From Lactifluus volemus (Eukaryota; Basidiomycota; Agaricomycetes; Russulales; Russulaceae), in the NCBI GenBank assembly GCA_022376515.1, contig WTXI01000001.1:1860001-1924000 (forward strand): DNA of 64,000 nt, written 5' to 3'. The number at the start of each line of letters is the position of its first letter. Position 1 is the stretch's first letter. A program made the translations under genes and the position numbers. Positions 22,643 to 32,674 of this stretch are shown one piece after another. Under the pieces are notes generated by a model. It saw nothing but the letters and a program-made list of their open reading frames with translations, did no database searches and was not told the DNA's origin.

Positions 22643-24034
22643 ATGGACGACAGATACCCCTCGTCATTGCGTATCGCGGCCGTTGTATCATTCTATATGT
22701 TTGCCGCCCTTGTGGTATGTCATCTCCGCTTTTCCCTTACTCCTGCACGCGCTCATTTCCTTAGATGGTTTTCGTGTACGCCCTTTCCTAGACTTGTCCC
22801 CTCTAGTTCCTTACTTCCATTCCCATCAAAAGCAACAAGACTGTTCTCAATGCCTCGCCTGATGTCCCTCTTCTATTCTTATTCCTTCAACTCATCATTG
22901 CAGTCATCCTTCTTCATGTCGCAGCTCTATTCTCCTCTAGAATAGAGATTCCACGCTGGGACTATCACACTATGAAGAAGCTCTTCCCAGTTGTCTCAAT
23001 CAACATCGTCGGACTCGTCTTTAATATGTTCTGTCTCAGAGAAGTCGAGGCCACATTTTTCCAGGTATTAATAAGCTTCCGTGTCATCCGCGTTGCTGGG
23101 CTCAACCATCACTCCCCGCCAGATCGCAAGAGGCTTAGTCTTGCCTCTCACCATCTCTGTCGCTTCCTTGACATCTCACTCACATCCGACGATTCGTGTC
23201 ATTGTCGCAGCCGCCACTGTCACGATGGGATTCTTCATTGGCGTCGCACCGGAAGGCAGCCTTCCTGTATCTTCCATTCCGTCTACCATCAGTTTATTCT
23301 ATGGTGTATTTTCCTCACTTTGCATCGCTGTTCATTCTGTCTTGGTCAAGTCCTCTCTGACTTACTGCAACAACTCAACGATCCAACTCGCATATTGGAC
23401 AAATGCAGGTTCTGCCCTCCTCCTCTCCCCATTTGTCCTCCTTCTCGGAGAACCTGCCAAGTTGTTGGAATTGGTATCCAGTTCCGAGTCGAATATGAAT
23501 GCCTTCTTCTGGGGTACTCTCGTGACAGGTTTCTTTGGATTTTTGCTCTGCGTTGCGGGCTTGCTTAGCATAAAGGTGACAAGCCCCGTCACACACATGT
23601 TCTCAAGCGTATGTCCTGTTCACTTTATTTGCCACTATCACTATTCAAACATTTTGCCGTACCAGGCTGCTCGTTCCGTAATACAAACACTCCTGGGCGT
23701 TTGGTTATTTCACGATGTCTTGACAATGTAAGGCACTCACTTCATCGTGGTCTACTCCTCTCACACTATCATACATATTACAGTAACCGTGTGACGTCTC
23801 TATTGACAATACTTGGCGGTACCATGTAGGTTTTTCCTTGCAAGCAATCGTCGGGTGTCGGGGTGTGTTAATGCCTGTTCTAGGTATTACACGTGGGTCA
23901 AGACTACGGAACAAGCACAGCAATCTGCACGGCCCATTGATCTTGAGGCCCTCCGTCGAGATGGAGATGACAAGGAGGTGGAAGAGGCGGGCGTGGTCAG
24001 TGAGGTGCGAGAGAAGGCGCCGGATTCGGAATGA
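22643..24034 (+). CDS. GDP-fucose transporter-like protein (SLC35C1 / TPT family)
   Basis: Golgi nucleotide-sugar transporter with about ten hydrophobic helices. Exon 1 (22643-22714) splices to an 11-nt exon (22765-22775), then to exon 3 at 22833, giving M-V-F-V-N-K-T-V-L-N-A, the first conserved motif. Later exons give F-C-L-R-E-V-E-A-T-F-F-Q-I-A-R-G, G-F-F-I-G-V, A-Y-W-T-N-A-G-S-A, V-T-S-P-V-T-H-M-F-S-S and Y-Y-T-W-V-K, which line up with human SLC35C1 landmarks such as T-S-P-L-T-H and A-Y-T-W-V. All exon joins keep frame to the stop at 24034. The apparent stop near 22789 falls in an intron. GDP-fucose specificity is inferred from family resemblance and the neighbouring fucosyltransferase-like gene. 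Confidence 0.8.
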
Positions 24035-24824
24035 CGGGGAGCTGGGAACGACGGCTGGCGTGTTTGACGGAGGCGTTCAAGCCCCAACGGTTTGGCCCAG
24101 CTTTTACAGTAATGAACTTTCTAGCGGACACCTAGTTGAGATCTAACATCTGTGCGTAGATTAAATAGGATGGAACTTCTATCAATCTTTAGCTCCTGAG
24201 AACAACAAGTACTATGTAAGTTACGCGACGTTTGTAGATTTGGTATTATCCAGAGTTAAAGTGCCTGATCGGTGCGCACACAAGACAGGAAGACCGTTTA
24301 GAAATTGCCAAAATGGTTTTCACGGAGCTGGTTTCATAAATGCTGTAAATAGAGAGGCCCGCAACACTGCGTCAAAGCTTGCTCGAGAGATCGATCGAGA
24401 CCCAGTATCCGGCACGGTGATCCTTGCCCGCGTGAGGGATTCCGTCATCATCACACTTTGCAACGGGATGTGACCGTTATGTGACTAATGTTGAACTTGG
24501 ACCCACTTCGACAATACGTGGCGTGTCCGATATGTCCTGCGATATATTTACCCGGGGTACATCGCATCGGCAAAACGGACATTAGGTGGGGTTCAAGAGC
24601 ACAAAATATGCAAGAACCCCAATGGGAGGAGAAGATGCAATGCAAACCATGTCTCATGACATGGGGAATAAACCCAATAAAGGCTCATATGGTATAGCGC
24701 AAAAGGGGTAGTTGAATTTGATTCCCGGTAGGCAGTTCAGCAAAACAATGCAAATGATCTTAGTTTCGCCTTAAAATCCTTGTGAATTGGCCGACCGCGC
24801 ATGCGACCCCCTTGCCCACTCACG
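24035..24824. other. Spacer between copy B genes
   Basis: No gene. The first ~150 bp and the last ~75 bp match the copy A spacer; about 24190-24748 is unique to copy B. Short open frames here show no family signature. Confidence 0.5.
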
Positions 24825-26855
24825 ATGACATCCCTCGCTGTTAACTCTTTAACATCGGCGACCGCAACCCTTCCTACTCCAAATGTGTCCGACGAGGAAG
24901 TTTTAGTCTCAAACTCCCAGCAGCTGACCATGTCGGACGTCCGTCAGCAGGGCCCAATATCCTATGAACGCCAGCTAGGAGACAATGAGCTCTCCTATTA
25001 TCTACCTAGCCGAGCGATAGGAGTCAACGACATGTTCGTTTGCATTCCCCACTTGTGGACGGTCAAGTTGGCTTATCCATTCCACGATAGGTATCTCCAC
25101 CTGGGATTCAAGGCCCCCAAAAGTCGTATACTCCGACGCAGAGTGCGCGCCGTATGGGCCATATTACGAATGCGACACCCGTTGTTGGCCTCCAAGGTTG
25201 TGATGCGGAGTTATGAGGATGTCAGATTTGTGTATGTGCTCCCTTCTCAGGTTTAGGAGGTCCGCCGATCCGATGATGTGCCATCCTTTGTTTGTGTAGT
25301 TTTCATCCGCCGTCATCCGCCGAAGATGCCCTTGCGGAGGCCGATGGCGTGCTCGATTTCAGAAGCCAAAGCAAGGACGGTACGTGTGGAGGCCGTGACC
25401 TTGGCGCGGTGTGATTTTGTCTCATCCCAACGCGCCCATAGACCTCCTCGAGTGGTACCTCAATGGCCCGCGGACTTTGTCCAATGAGAGACTGTCTTAC
25501 CTTGTCGTCTCCCACACTCCTACACCAGATGACCAATTACCCACACCACCTTCTACGCCTTCGAATTCCGCAGATCCGCTAGTCGGCCTGACTGAACAGG
25601 CTACCGACTCGGACGACGGTGACCGCGTGGTCGACTTTGAATTATTCATCTGCGCTGCCCACTTTATCGGCGATGGAATGGCACTTCACCAATTTGCCAA
25701 CGACTTCTTTGGCCTGTTGGGTAGCGCCGGCTCACCAGAAGAACTGGAACAAAATGTTGCCGACGAATGGAAGCAACGCTGGGCCCATCCTATCCCATCA
25801 GATGTGCAGCTTTTATCACAACGTTTGTCAGACTTATTAACTGACCTATGGGCGTTAGACCCCTGCCCTTCCCCTGAGCTCAGATGAGAAGTTGGGAATT
25901 GAAAAACATCGATTCCGTCGCGCTGCTGGGCAGATTGATTTCCAAAATTTCTTACGCAAGCAAATTGTGAGCTTTCGCACATGCATCACGGTTGCCTTGT
26001 TTTGACCACAGTGTCAGGGTGGGCAAGCCTTTCCACGGAGATGTGACCCTGTTCGCCATACAATCGTTCCGACGACGTCCTTCAAGGAGGACCTCACGAA
26101 GGTCATGCTCAAGAAGTGCAAGGCTCAAGGAGTCTCCATATCGAGTGCATTGTTTGCTGTTTGCAATATAGCCTATGCAAGGATGACCTCTCGGGAGAAG
26201 CAGGAGCTGCCAATGTGGGTCGTTGAGGGTTCCTGGGGGATCATGTACTGATCCTTTTTTTAGGATGATGTACGCGCCTATCAATATCCGATCGTACTTC
26301 CCAAAGGCTGCTCAGGATTCGTACTGGTTCCTTGCTGTGGGCTATTTCAATGTCGTTCTCCCGAATTTCATGCCAACCTCGAGCGATGTGTCCGAGACGT
26401 TCTGGCACCGCGCTCGTAAAGCCAAGGAGCAGAGCTCTCGAGTCGCAAGCAGCCCGCTGATCAAGTCGCGCATCCGGGCAATGGCGATTATGCGTGGGAA
26501 GCAGTCTCGCTTGTGGGCAAAAGAAGATGATGAAAAGGCAGCTGGCACATGGGTACCGCCCCCGCCGACGACTGACGAATCATCTGCTCCCAAGCATCCA
26601 TCGCAGGCGCTCACCGGCCTTTCGCTACTCGGGAATTTGGATGGTATCTATAAACATGCGAACTTCCCGGATATCAAACTTCACACATTGACGACTGGTT
26701 CTCGTCAGCGTCATAGTGGAATGCTGATATTCGGATACACATTCGCGGGGAAATTATGGATCAGCTTCGGATATGACGAGAATGGGTTCGATCGAGAGAC
26801 GATAGATTTGTTCTGGGGGAATGTGCACGCAGCTGTTCACGAATTTTTGACCTAG
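24825..26855 (+). CDS. CoA-dependent acyltransferase-like protein (condensation / alcohol acetyltransferase superfamily)
   Basis: Predicted acyl transferase of the chloramphenicol-acetyltransferase-like fold. The H-F-I-G-D-G motif at 25660-25677 fits the catalytic H-x-x-x-D-G. Exons: M-T-S-L-A-V start, S-Y-Y-L-P-S-R-A, R-H-P-L-L-A-S-K; an intron from the GTATGT donor after D-V-R-F; L-L-E-W-Y-L-N-G-P; another intron with GTGCAG donor after I-P-S-D; A-L-F-A-V-C-N-I-A-Y; and finally A-P-I-N-I-R-S-Y-F-P and F-G-Y-T-F-A-G-K-L-W. The TAG at 25254-25256 lies inside an intron. An upstream in-frame ATG at 24801 exists but copy A lacks it. Substrate unknown; such genes often act in secondary metabolism, but no synthase is nearby. 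Confidence 0.72.
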
Positions 26856-27035
26856 TCACACTTTGGACATTACTATACTATGTATACCCTTCTTTATCAA
26901 TTGTGACGTGACGTGAACGTGACTATTTGTGGTGTGGGCAGTCAAGTTTCCCGCAAAAGGCGACAAGGGTGCTCTCAAACCTTGCCAAAAATGATATCGA
27001 CCTTTTCGAGCAAAACGGGCATCACGGCAACCAAC

Positions 27036-29057
27036 ATGGCTTACCGCCCTCCTCTAATTACCACAACTCATACTATCACTTCAAATCCACCAGTTCCTCG
27101 TCCCGCTCCAAATACCACTGACGATTACGAACGTTAGTGAACTGCTTGGCTCCCCCCCGTCTTTTCATCCAATGCTCACTCCAATTTGGTATCCTCAGGA
27201 TGGTATACCGAGGCATCACCCAACAACCGGATGCTTCTATCCCTCCGCTCAGGTATACCCTCAGAGATAGCCTGGGCATTTGATCGTCTCTGTCGTCTCT
27301 GCAACAACGAACAATTCCTCTTCCGTTCCATTCCTGGTTTAACCAACACCCTCTTCGAATGGCCCGAATGGTACATCTCACAAAATGCGGCGGGTTCGTT
27401 CAAGTTTGCCTCGCTTTTCGCGATGGCACCCTTGGAGGAACGCAAACGTCGTCACGGGCTAGAGGCCCTTTGCATCATGCGCAACGCGGCAGCCGTCAAT
27501 GACGCCAATGCGGAAGAACTGATCCATCACAACAAGGTGATACCCTTGATCCTTTCAGCTCTGCACAACGTTCAGCCTAATTCCGACGAAAATGTGGAGT
27601 TTCTGCTCTATGTGATCGACCTCTTTCAATACATGGCCCCCACTTATGCCCTACCCCCGACCTCTGCACCACAAAAGTCCTCTCCTCTCCCCCCACTGTT
27701 AGAACTGATCCGTCGTACCTCGAACCGCTCGCTCATTGTTTCATCTCTCACCTGTCTTCACCTCTTGTTCTCCAACCCCATCAACTCGTCCCGCCTGAGT
27801 GCAAACTCTCCGGCTCTTTCTGCCGCACTGCTCTATCTTCCTTTGCTTTCAGATAGAGCCCTCGTGGATGTCTGTATCAATTATCTCTACGCTCACCTTT
27901 CCCACCCTCCGATGGCGAAAGCATTTCTTCTTCGTTCTGATATGCCGAGCACGCTGAAGCTTCTTGTTACTCAAATGTTGTCAGAACAAATCGAAGAAAC
28001 GGTAACCATCGATATTGGGGGACCCATCCATACCGCACCTGCTCAAGCTATTCTCATCAAAGACCACGATCTTACCAAAGAGGAGTTGGACGGGCTTATT
28101 GCGTTGCCCGAACCCCAGCGCTGCTATGAATGGTTTGTCAAACAACAATGTCGTCAGGCCTTTTGACGTTTATCATCTTGTAGGATGAAGCTGATGTTCG
28201 TGGCTAAACCCGAAGGCGAACTAACTCAGGTTGACTTTTGGAATTTGTACAAAGACGTCTTCGTTCCTTATCAAGATCAGTACCATTTACTGGTCGCTTC
28301 TGACGTGATTAAGAACGTCAACGTCGTCTTTCCCCAAGCACAAGCCATGGTCCTCCCTGGGCCGCCACAGAAATTTGTTGTCCGTGGTGTAGACCGCAGA
28401 AAAGATGATCATTCGAACGAGCGTTTCAGGTGTCAATGGAATCGTTCAGAGTGCAGCTCGTCGCCATTTGGTTCTGCCAGCGAATTATATGAGCACGTTC
28501 TAGAACACATTTCTTCACTCGAGGAAGACGGCCAGAGTTGTTTATGGGCAACATGTTCGCGCGAACCCTTACCAAGGTTCAACCTACGCGCACATGTCCT
28601 CACGCACCTCCCGAGCGCGCAGCCACCAGCTAAACATCCAACGCAGAGTGACACGATTACCCTTCCGTCAGCTCAACACCCTCATCCCGTCCCGAACCCT
28701 ACGACAAGACCATTACCTCCGCATAAGACAACCCTATCAGTAAAAAAGCCAGTGGTCGATCCGCCATCAAGTTCCTTGACCGCGTTGCTCTGCATCCGCA
28801 TCCTCTTCCGCACCGCATTTACATCTGTCGAAGCTGCACCTCGAGTTGATGCGGATCACTTTGGCTTTCCGGGCGTTATTGAGGAAGATGAAGAAATGGA
28901 TGTGTTGGAAGACAACGGTCTCTCTGATTCGGAACAGGAGGGACAACGAAGAGGCAGGAGGGCATTCCGTGGGGTGCGGAAATTGTTGGAGGGTGTACAG
29001 ATCCGGGATGAGACTTTGATGGGTTGGATTACAGAGATGATCCAGGCGGCTAGCTAG
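27036..29057 (+). CDS. RSC9-like (ARID2-type) chromatin remodelling subunit
   Basis: Candidate subunit of the RSC/SWI-SNF nucleosome remodeller. Exon 1 (M-A-Y-R-P-P-L) splices to a helical repeat region from W-Y-T-E-A-S, including F-D-R-L-C-R-L-C-N-N-E-Q-F, R-R-H-G-L-E-A-L-C-I-M-R-N, and H-L-L-F-S-N-P. The next exon carries an RFX-like block (L-T-Q-V-D-F-W-N-L-Y-K-D-V-F-V-P-Y) and a C2H2-type zinc finger (C-Q-W then H-V-L-E-H). The join from Y-E-W-F to L-M-F-V-A-K skips the TGA near 28164 with an intron starting GTCAAA. The tail has an acidic patch. It lies 106 bp upstream of the ARMH3 gene on the same strand. Confidence 0.82.
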
Positions 29058-29163
29058 TTAAAAGCATGATGATGTAGTAGTAGACATTGTAGAGCGGACC
29101 GCCAGCCGCGTTTTTATCCACCTGATCTCGGCGCTCGTTGCGCCTTCAACGTCACGTTCATCA

Positions 29164-31775
29164 ATGAGTGTTCTAGCAAAAGCAAGTGTGGTACCACATG
29201 CATCAAGATTCATTGCTCTGTTTCACAAGTTATTTGAGGCAGGTTCTATCATGTTCGCACCTGAGTCGTGAAATTAACAACTCGGATCATCATCGTGTAG
29301 GGACTCACACCGAAACAAATCAACCCGAAAGAAAGTGCAGAAGCGTTTTGGACAGAGCTCTTATCCCTGGATGTAGACCGGACGTACCTCACAGAAAGAC
29401 TTGCCTCACTTTCCAAGGGAGACTGCCTCGAGCGACTCAAGGTCAGACGGAATTTTGCCGGATTCCGTGTGCTACCGACGTCTCATTTTCGAACCCTTGC
29501 AGTAGCCTCTCTTCGTGGCGTTATTCTCAGTTTGTTTGCAACGCGTCCGGATGGCACCTTACGACGACCCAGGAAAATCCCATGCGGTCCAGCTCATGAC
29601 GGTGTTGACGCGAGGTCTGTTGAGCAAAAATGATCTCGCGGGATGGCAAGTTATGGAACTTTTTGCCGGGGGAGTCAATCAAAGTGATAAGTTTTTTAAC
29701 GTGAGTTTTGATTTCTCGAACTTTTGCTCGAAAAAAAAAAAGAAACGAATCTATTTAAAGGAATTTGGCTCTGCTGTGGTGACATTGCTTGGCAATGATA
29801 ATGCACCAGGTATGCGCACCCCTCCACGCGTCGTCAAGTTCTGGCAGGTTGTTCAAGCTTGATTCAAGTTGAACTACGGCACGAAGTGCTACAACTCGCC
29901 ATCGTCTTTCTCTGCGGTATTAACCAACTCAGCCCTGGTGCCTACCTTTTGCGGGACGACCTGTTCCCGGCCATCATCTCTGTCTGTTGTGCCCTTTGTT
30001 TGTTCTTAGATGTCGGACTTACTGCGGGGACCATAGATCATTAGGGGACGGGAGACGGGGAGATTCACATTCGAGGCACTCCTCTTGCTTGCACTTTTGT
30101 CCAACTTCCACAAGTCGGATGCGGCAAAAATGAACCCTTTTCTTCATCAAATCAAGGAAATCACAGACGTAGAAGTATTGCGCAAGGTGTGCTGGAACGC
30201 TGGGTATGCTGCGGCGACGACTGCGACGTGAGGCGCTATGATCCCTACACAGGGCTTGTTTTTTGAGAACACAAAATTTAGAGCGTACCAAGAGATTTCT
30301 GACGACTCTCCACCAACCATGTCTTCAATGATTGGTTCGTTTGTGTCGTCCCTACGCCCCGACAGAGCACTTTCCTCTACGCCGGTCGACACACCCAAAG
30401 AACTTTTCAAAAACCAGTACGTCGTCTTATATTTTGATTTGTTCCTCGACCCTGAAGTGCGCGGAGGCCTATCGAAGCCTGTATCATTCTTCTACCAATA
30501 CTAGAATTCGTGCTGCGCAACCGCACCTTTTCCTCAATTCTTGTTGAAGGCATCAGAGATGCCCCAGGCGACAAAAACTCACGGCCACCCCTACCTCATG
30601 CCATTATGTCTTTATCGTCTTATTTGCTGACGCATGCAACATCCACCTCTTCTTTCCGTGCAATTGGATATGCCAATGTTGCATTGCACATTCTTCTGGC
30701 TTCTGTGGAATCAGAAAACATCATCCGGGCGTTTTGCGAGCCGAGCCCGCAACCAGTAAGACTTTGCCGTCAGGTCTGTCTTATCGTTTTCTTCGATCGT
30801 CTTTTTTAGCTCAAAAAGGTTGAAAGAGACTTCCTATGCTCCCCTTTTCACCGTCTCCTCGCCCACTCATCTGCGCAATTCTGGATTGTTGCATACTCTG
30901 GCTCCGACACAACTTGCACAAACGACTTGAGGGGTCTCTATACTTGTAAGCATGTCTGTCACGAGAGTATCTAGCAATTGCTTGAGACTTCAAAGGACGT
31001 GCGTACGGACATGCCATCGAATAATATGGTTCCTGCAGAAGGAACATATCCGGCCTGGTACGTCCTCACATGAACTTCTCTTGGGCAAATCCTGATGCGA
31101 ACCAGAGTATCACTGGCTAGAGCTTTGGAAAGCGATCATTGGAGTTCTAGACTTTTTAGGTGGAAAATTAGATGAATTGACCTCGATTGTGGGCACAGAA
31201 CAACTGCTCCAGGAGGTGATGGTGAATTTCTTCGCCCCATTTGGCGGTGACTCATTCCTTGTCAAGTCTCTGGTCTTGCTAGATTTTGCATTAACGAAAG
31301 CGGAAGCCTTCCTTTCACCGCCCCAGGCCATCCACGAATTCATTGTAAGCCGAGTGACGGGGGATTGCTGAGCAATAGCTGACGAGTGCAGTATGAACTT
31401 GTCAGGAGCGCGCCCGCTCTTCGGAGACTACCAGCCTCGCTGCGGTCTTTTATTTCACCTCGAACACCGACATCTCCCTCCCACGAGACTTTCTCCGAGC
31501 AGGTGCTATCTCGTCTTCTTTCTACCATCAACTTCTACGAAGAAAAGCTCGGAAGTAAGAATCGCAGTGCTATTGGCGCATTGCGCGTCATTGTGAAAGA
31601 AATTGAACGTGATGGTATCCATGGTGTTGGGGATCCATACACGGAGGATCCCTCGTGCGTATGATTGTTGGCAACGCTGACTAAACTAATCCTTGTTTTT
31701 CTCAGGTCATGGTCCGCAGGGAGTACAATTTTTTTGAGGCATGCATACTCAGATGGGATGGCCTTGATGCCTTGA
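29164..31775 (+). CDS. ARMH3 homologue (armadillo-like helical, DUF1741 family)
   Basis: Homologue of human ARMH3/C10orf76, which supports PI4KB at the Golgi. Exons give A-S-R-F-I-A-L-F-H-K-L-F-E-A, P-L-F-V-A-L-F-S-V-C-L, G-K-S-H-A-V-Q-L, G-W-Q-V-M-E-L-F-A-G-G-V, F-L-C-G-I-N-Q-L-S-P-G-A-Y, F-H-K-S-D-A-A-K-M-N-P, Y-Q-E-I-S-D-D-S-P-P-T, S-L-R-P-D-R-A-L-S-S-T-P-V, I-I-L-L-P-I-L-E-F-V, L-R-H-N-L-H-K-R-L-E, W-L-E-L-W-K-A-I-I-G and L-R-H-A-Y-S-D-G-M-A-L-M-P before the stop at 31773-31775. More than ten exons. The exon 1 to exon 2 phase does not match with ordinary splice sites, and the exon ending A-I-I-S has an unclear donor, so a small frame defect is possible. The 3' half is partly duplicated downstream. 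Confidence 0.8.
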
Positions 31776-32129
31776 TGATGCTCTGTATGCTCTAATTATT
31801 TGTTTGATGTTATGTTTATGTTGTATCATAAGTTCAGCAAAAGTCTTAGAATGTTGGGTTATTCATGCTTAAGGTCTGATTCTCTCCTTCCTGTCTACGC
31901 CACCACCTTCCATACAATGCCTTGCTTCATGACCCCTGTCTGCACTGGAAATCCAGGAGTTTGTAAGATGGCTGGTGAGGAAGACAGTGGAAACATTAGT
32001 ATGAGAAGTGCCGGGCAAAAGATGCGAGGCGGTGGGCGAAGATCATCATATAACGTGACGCACGAAAGTGTTAGCCACTGCTGGCCTCACCTCATCTTCG
32101 TCGTTCTGACTTGCCTCTGGCCATCCGTG
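31776..32129. other. Intergenic region after ARMH3
   Basis: About 350 bp without a supported gene, between the ARMH3 stop and the start of the ARMH3-derived fragment. Confidence 0.5.
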
Positions 32130-32221
32130 TCCCTACCTCATACCATTAGATTTTTGTTATCATATATGCCGACGCACACGACATCCAAATACCCTTTCCG
32201 TGCCATTAGATATGTCAATGT
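32130..32221 (+). pseudogene. ARMH3 3'-half duplicate, left fragment
   Basis: Reads P-H-T-I-R-F-L-L-S-Y-M-P-T-H-T-T-S then F-R-A-I-R-Y-V-N-V, matching P-H-A-I-M-S-L-S-S-Y-L-L-T-H-A-T-S and F-R-A-I-G-Y-A-N-V in the ARMH3 gene at about 30596-30680. The match is cut at the Copia insertion point and resumes at 44388. The copy is diverged, so it predates the retrotransposon insertion. Confidence 0.8.
32217..32221. repeat. Target site duplication of Copia, left
   Basis: AATGT, repeated at 44388-44392 immediately after the 3' LTR. Five-base duplications are standard for Copia integrase. Confidence 0.93.
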
Positions 32222-32612
32222 TGTTGTGTTTTCATCTTCTTGACCAGCCCTAAAGTGGCTGCGCACGGACCACTTCCGTTGATCATCGTAACTTCGTAGT
32301 TTATACTTTTTTGCGCTCTTGCTACTCTACTTGGGCCCTCTCTGCCTATTTTCATGTTTTTCGAGTATCTTCTACTCCACGAGCATTTTCACATGTTACT
32401 CTCCGGACTAGTCGTACATAAACGGGCCTCGCGCGCCCTCCTCACTTTTCCCTCAGCGTTTTCTTTCAACCCGCTGAGGTGAGCATTACATTATGCCTTA
32501 TTATCTTCATTGTAGCATCTTTATCTAACCTTAGAACGTAGTTTATTTTACAACAGGTTAGAGATGAAGAATACAGCGTTTTCTTTCAACCCGCTGAGTT
32601 TATTTTACAACA
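32222..32612 (+). repeat. 5' LTR of the Copia element
   Basis: 391 bp, starts TGTTGT and ends ACAACA. Contains two copies of an internal block GCGTTTTCTTTCAACCCGCT about 110 bp apart. Identical to the 3' LTR except for C versus T in the GGGCCTCGCGCG / GGGCCTTGCGCG site. Confidence 0.97.
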
Positions 32613-32674
32613 GATTCTGAGCCCCGAGTCTCTACCTGAGCTTCTCGACCACACTGTCGCCCATCACTCGAAGC

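Larger units (their letters stand above)
22345..26862. repeat. Segmental duplication, copy B (intact genes)
   Basis: Direct duplicate of 16300-20748, separated from it by about 1.6 kb. It begins just inside the start of a truncated O-fucosyltransferase-like coding region (CAT at about 22355 on the plus strand corresponds to the start codon at 16309) and ends at the same CCTAGTCA after the acyltransferase stop. Confidence 0.93.

Noticed and set aside
22776..22832. Extra C and TAG in transporter copy B that look like a frameshift
   Set aside because: This stretch is an intron following the 11-nt exon; the spliced frame is intact.
25254..25256. TAG that seems to stop acyltransferase copy B
   Set aside because: It lies in an intron that starts at a GTATGT donor after D-V-R-F; copy A has TGG there and the same splice sites.
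28160..28170. Stop codon splitting the RSC9-like gene into two genes
   Set aside because: An intron from GTCAAA to the AG before CTGATGTTC joins the two parts in phase and gives the family sequence.
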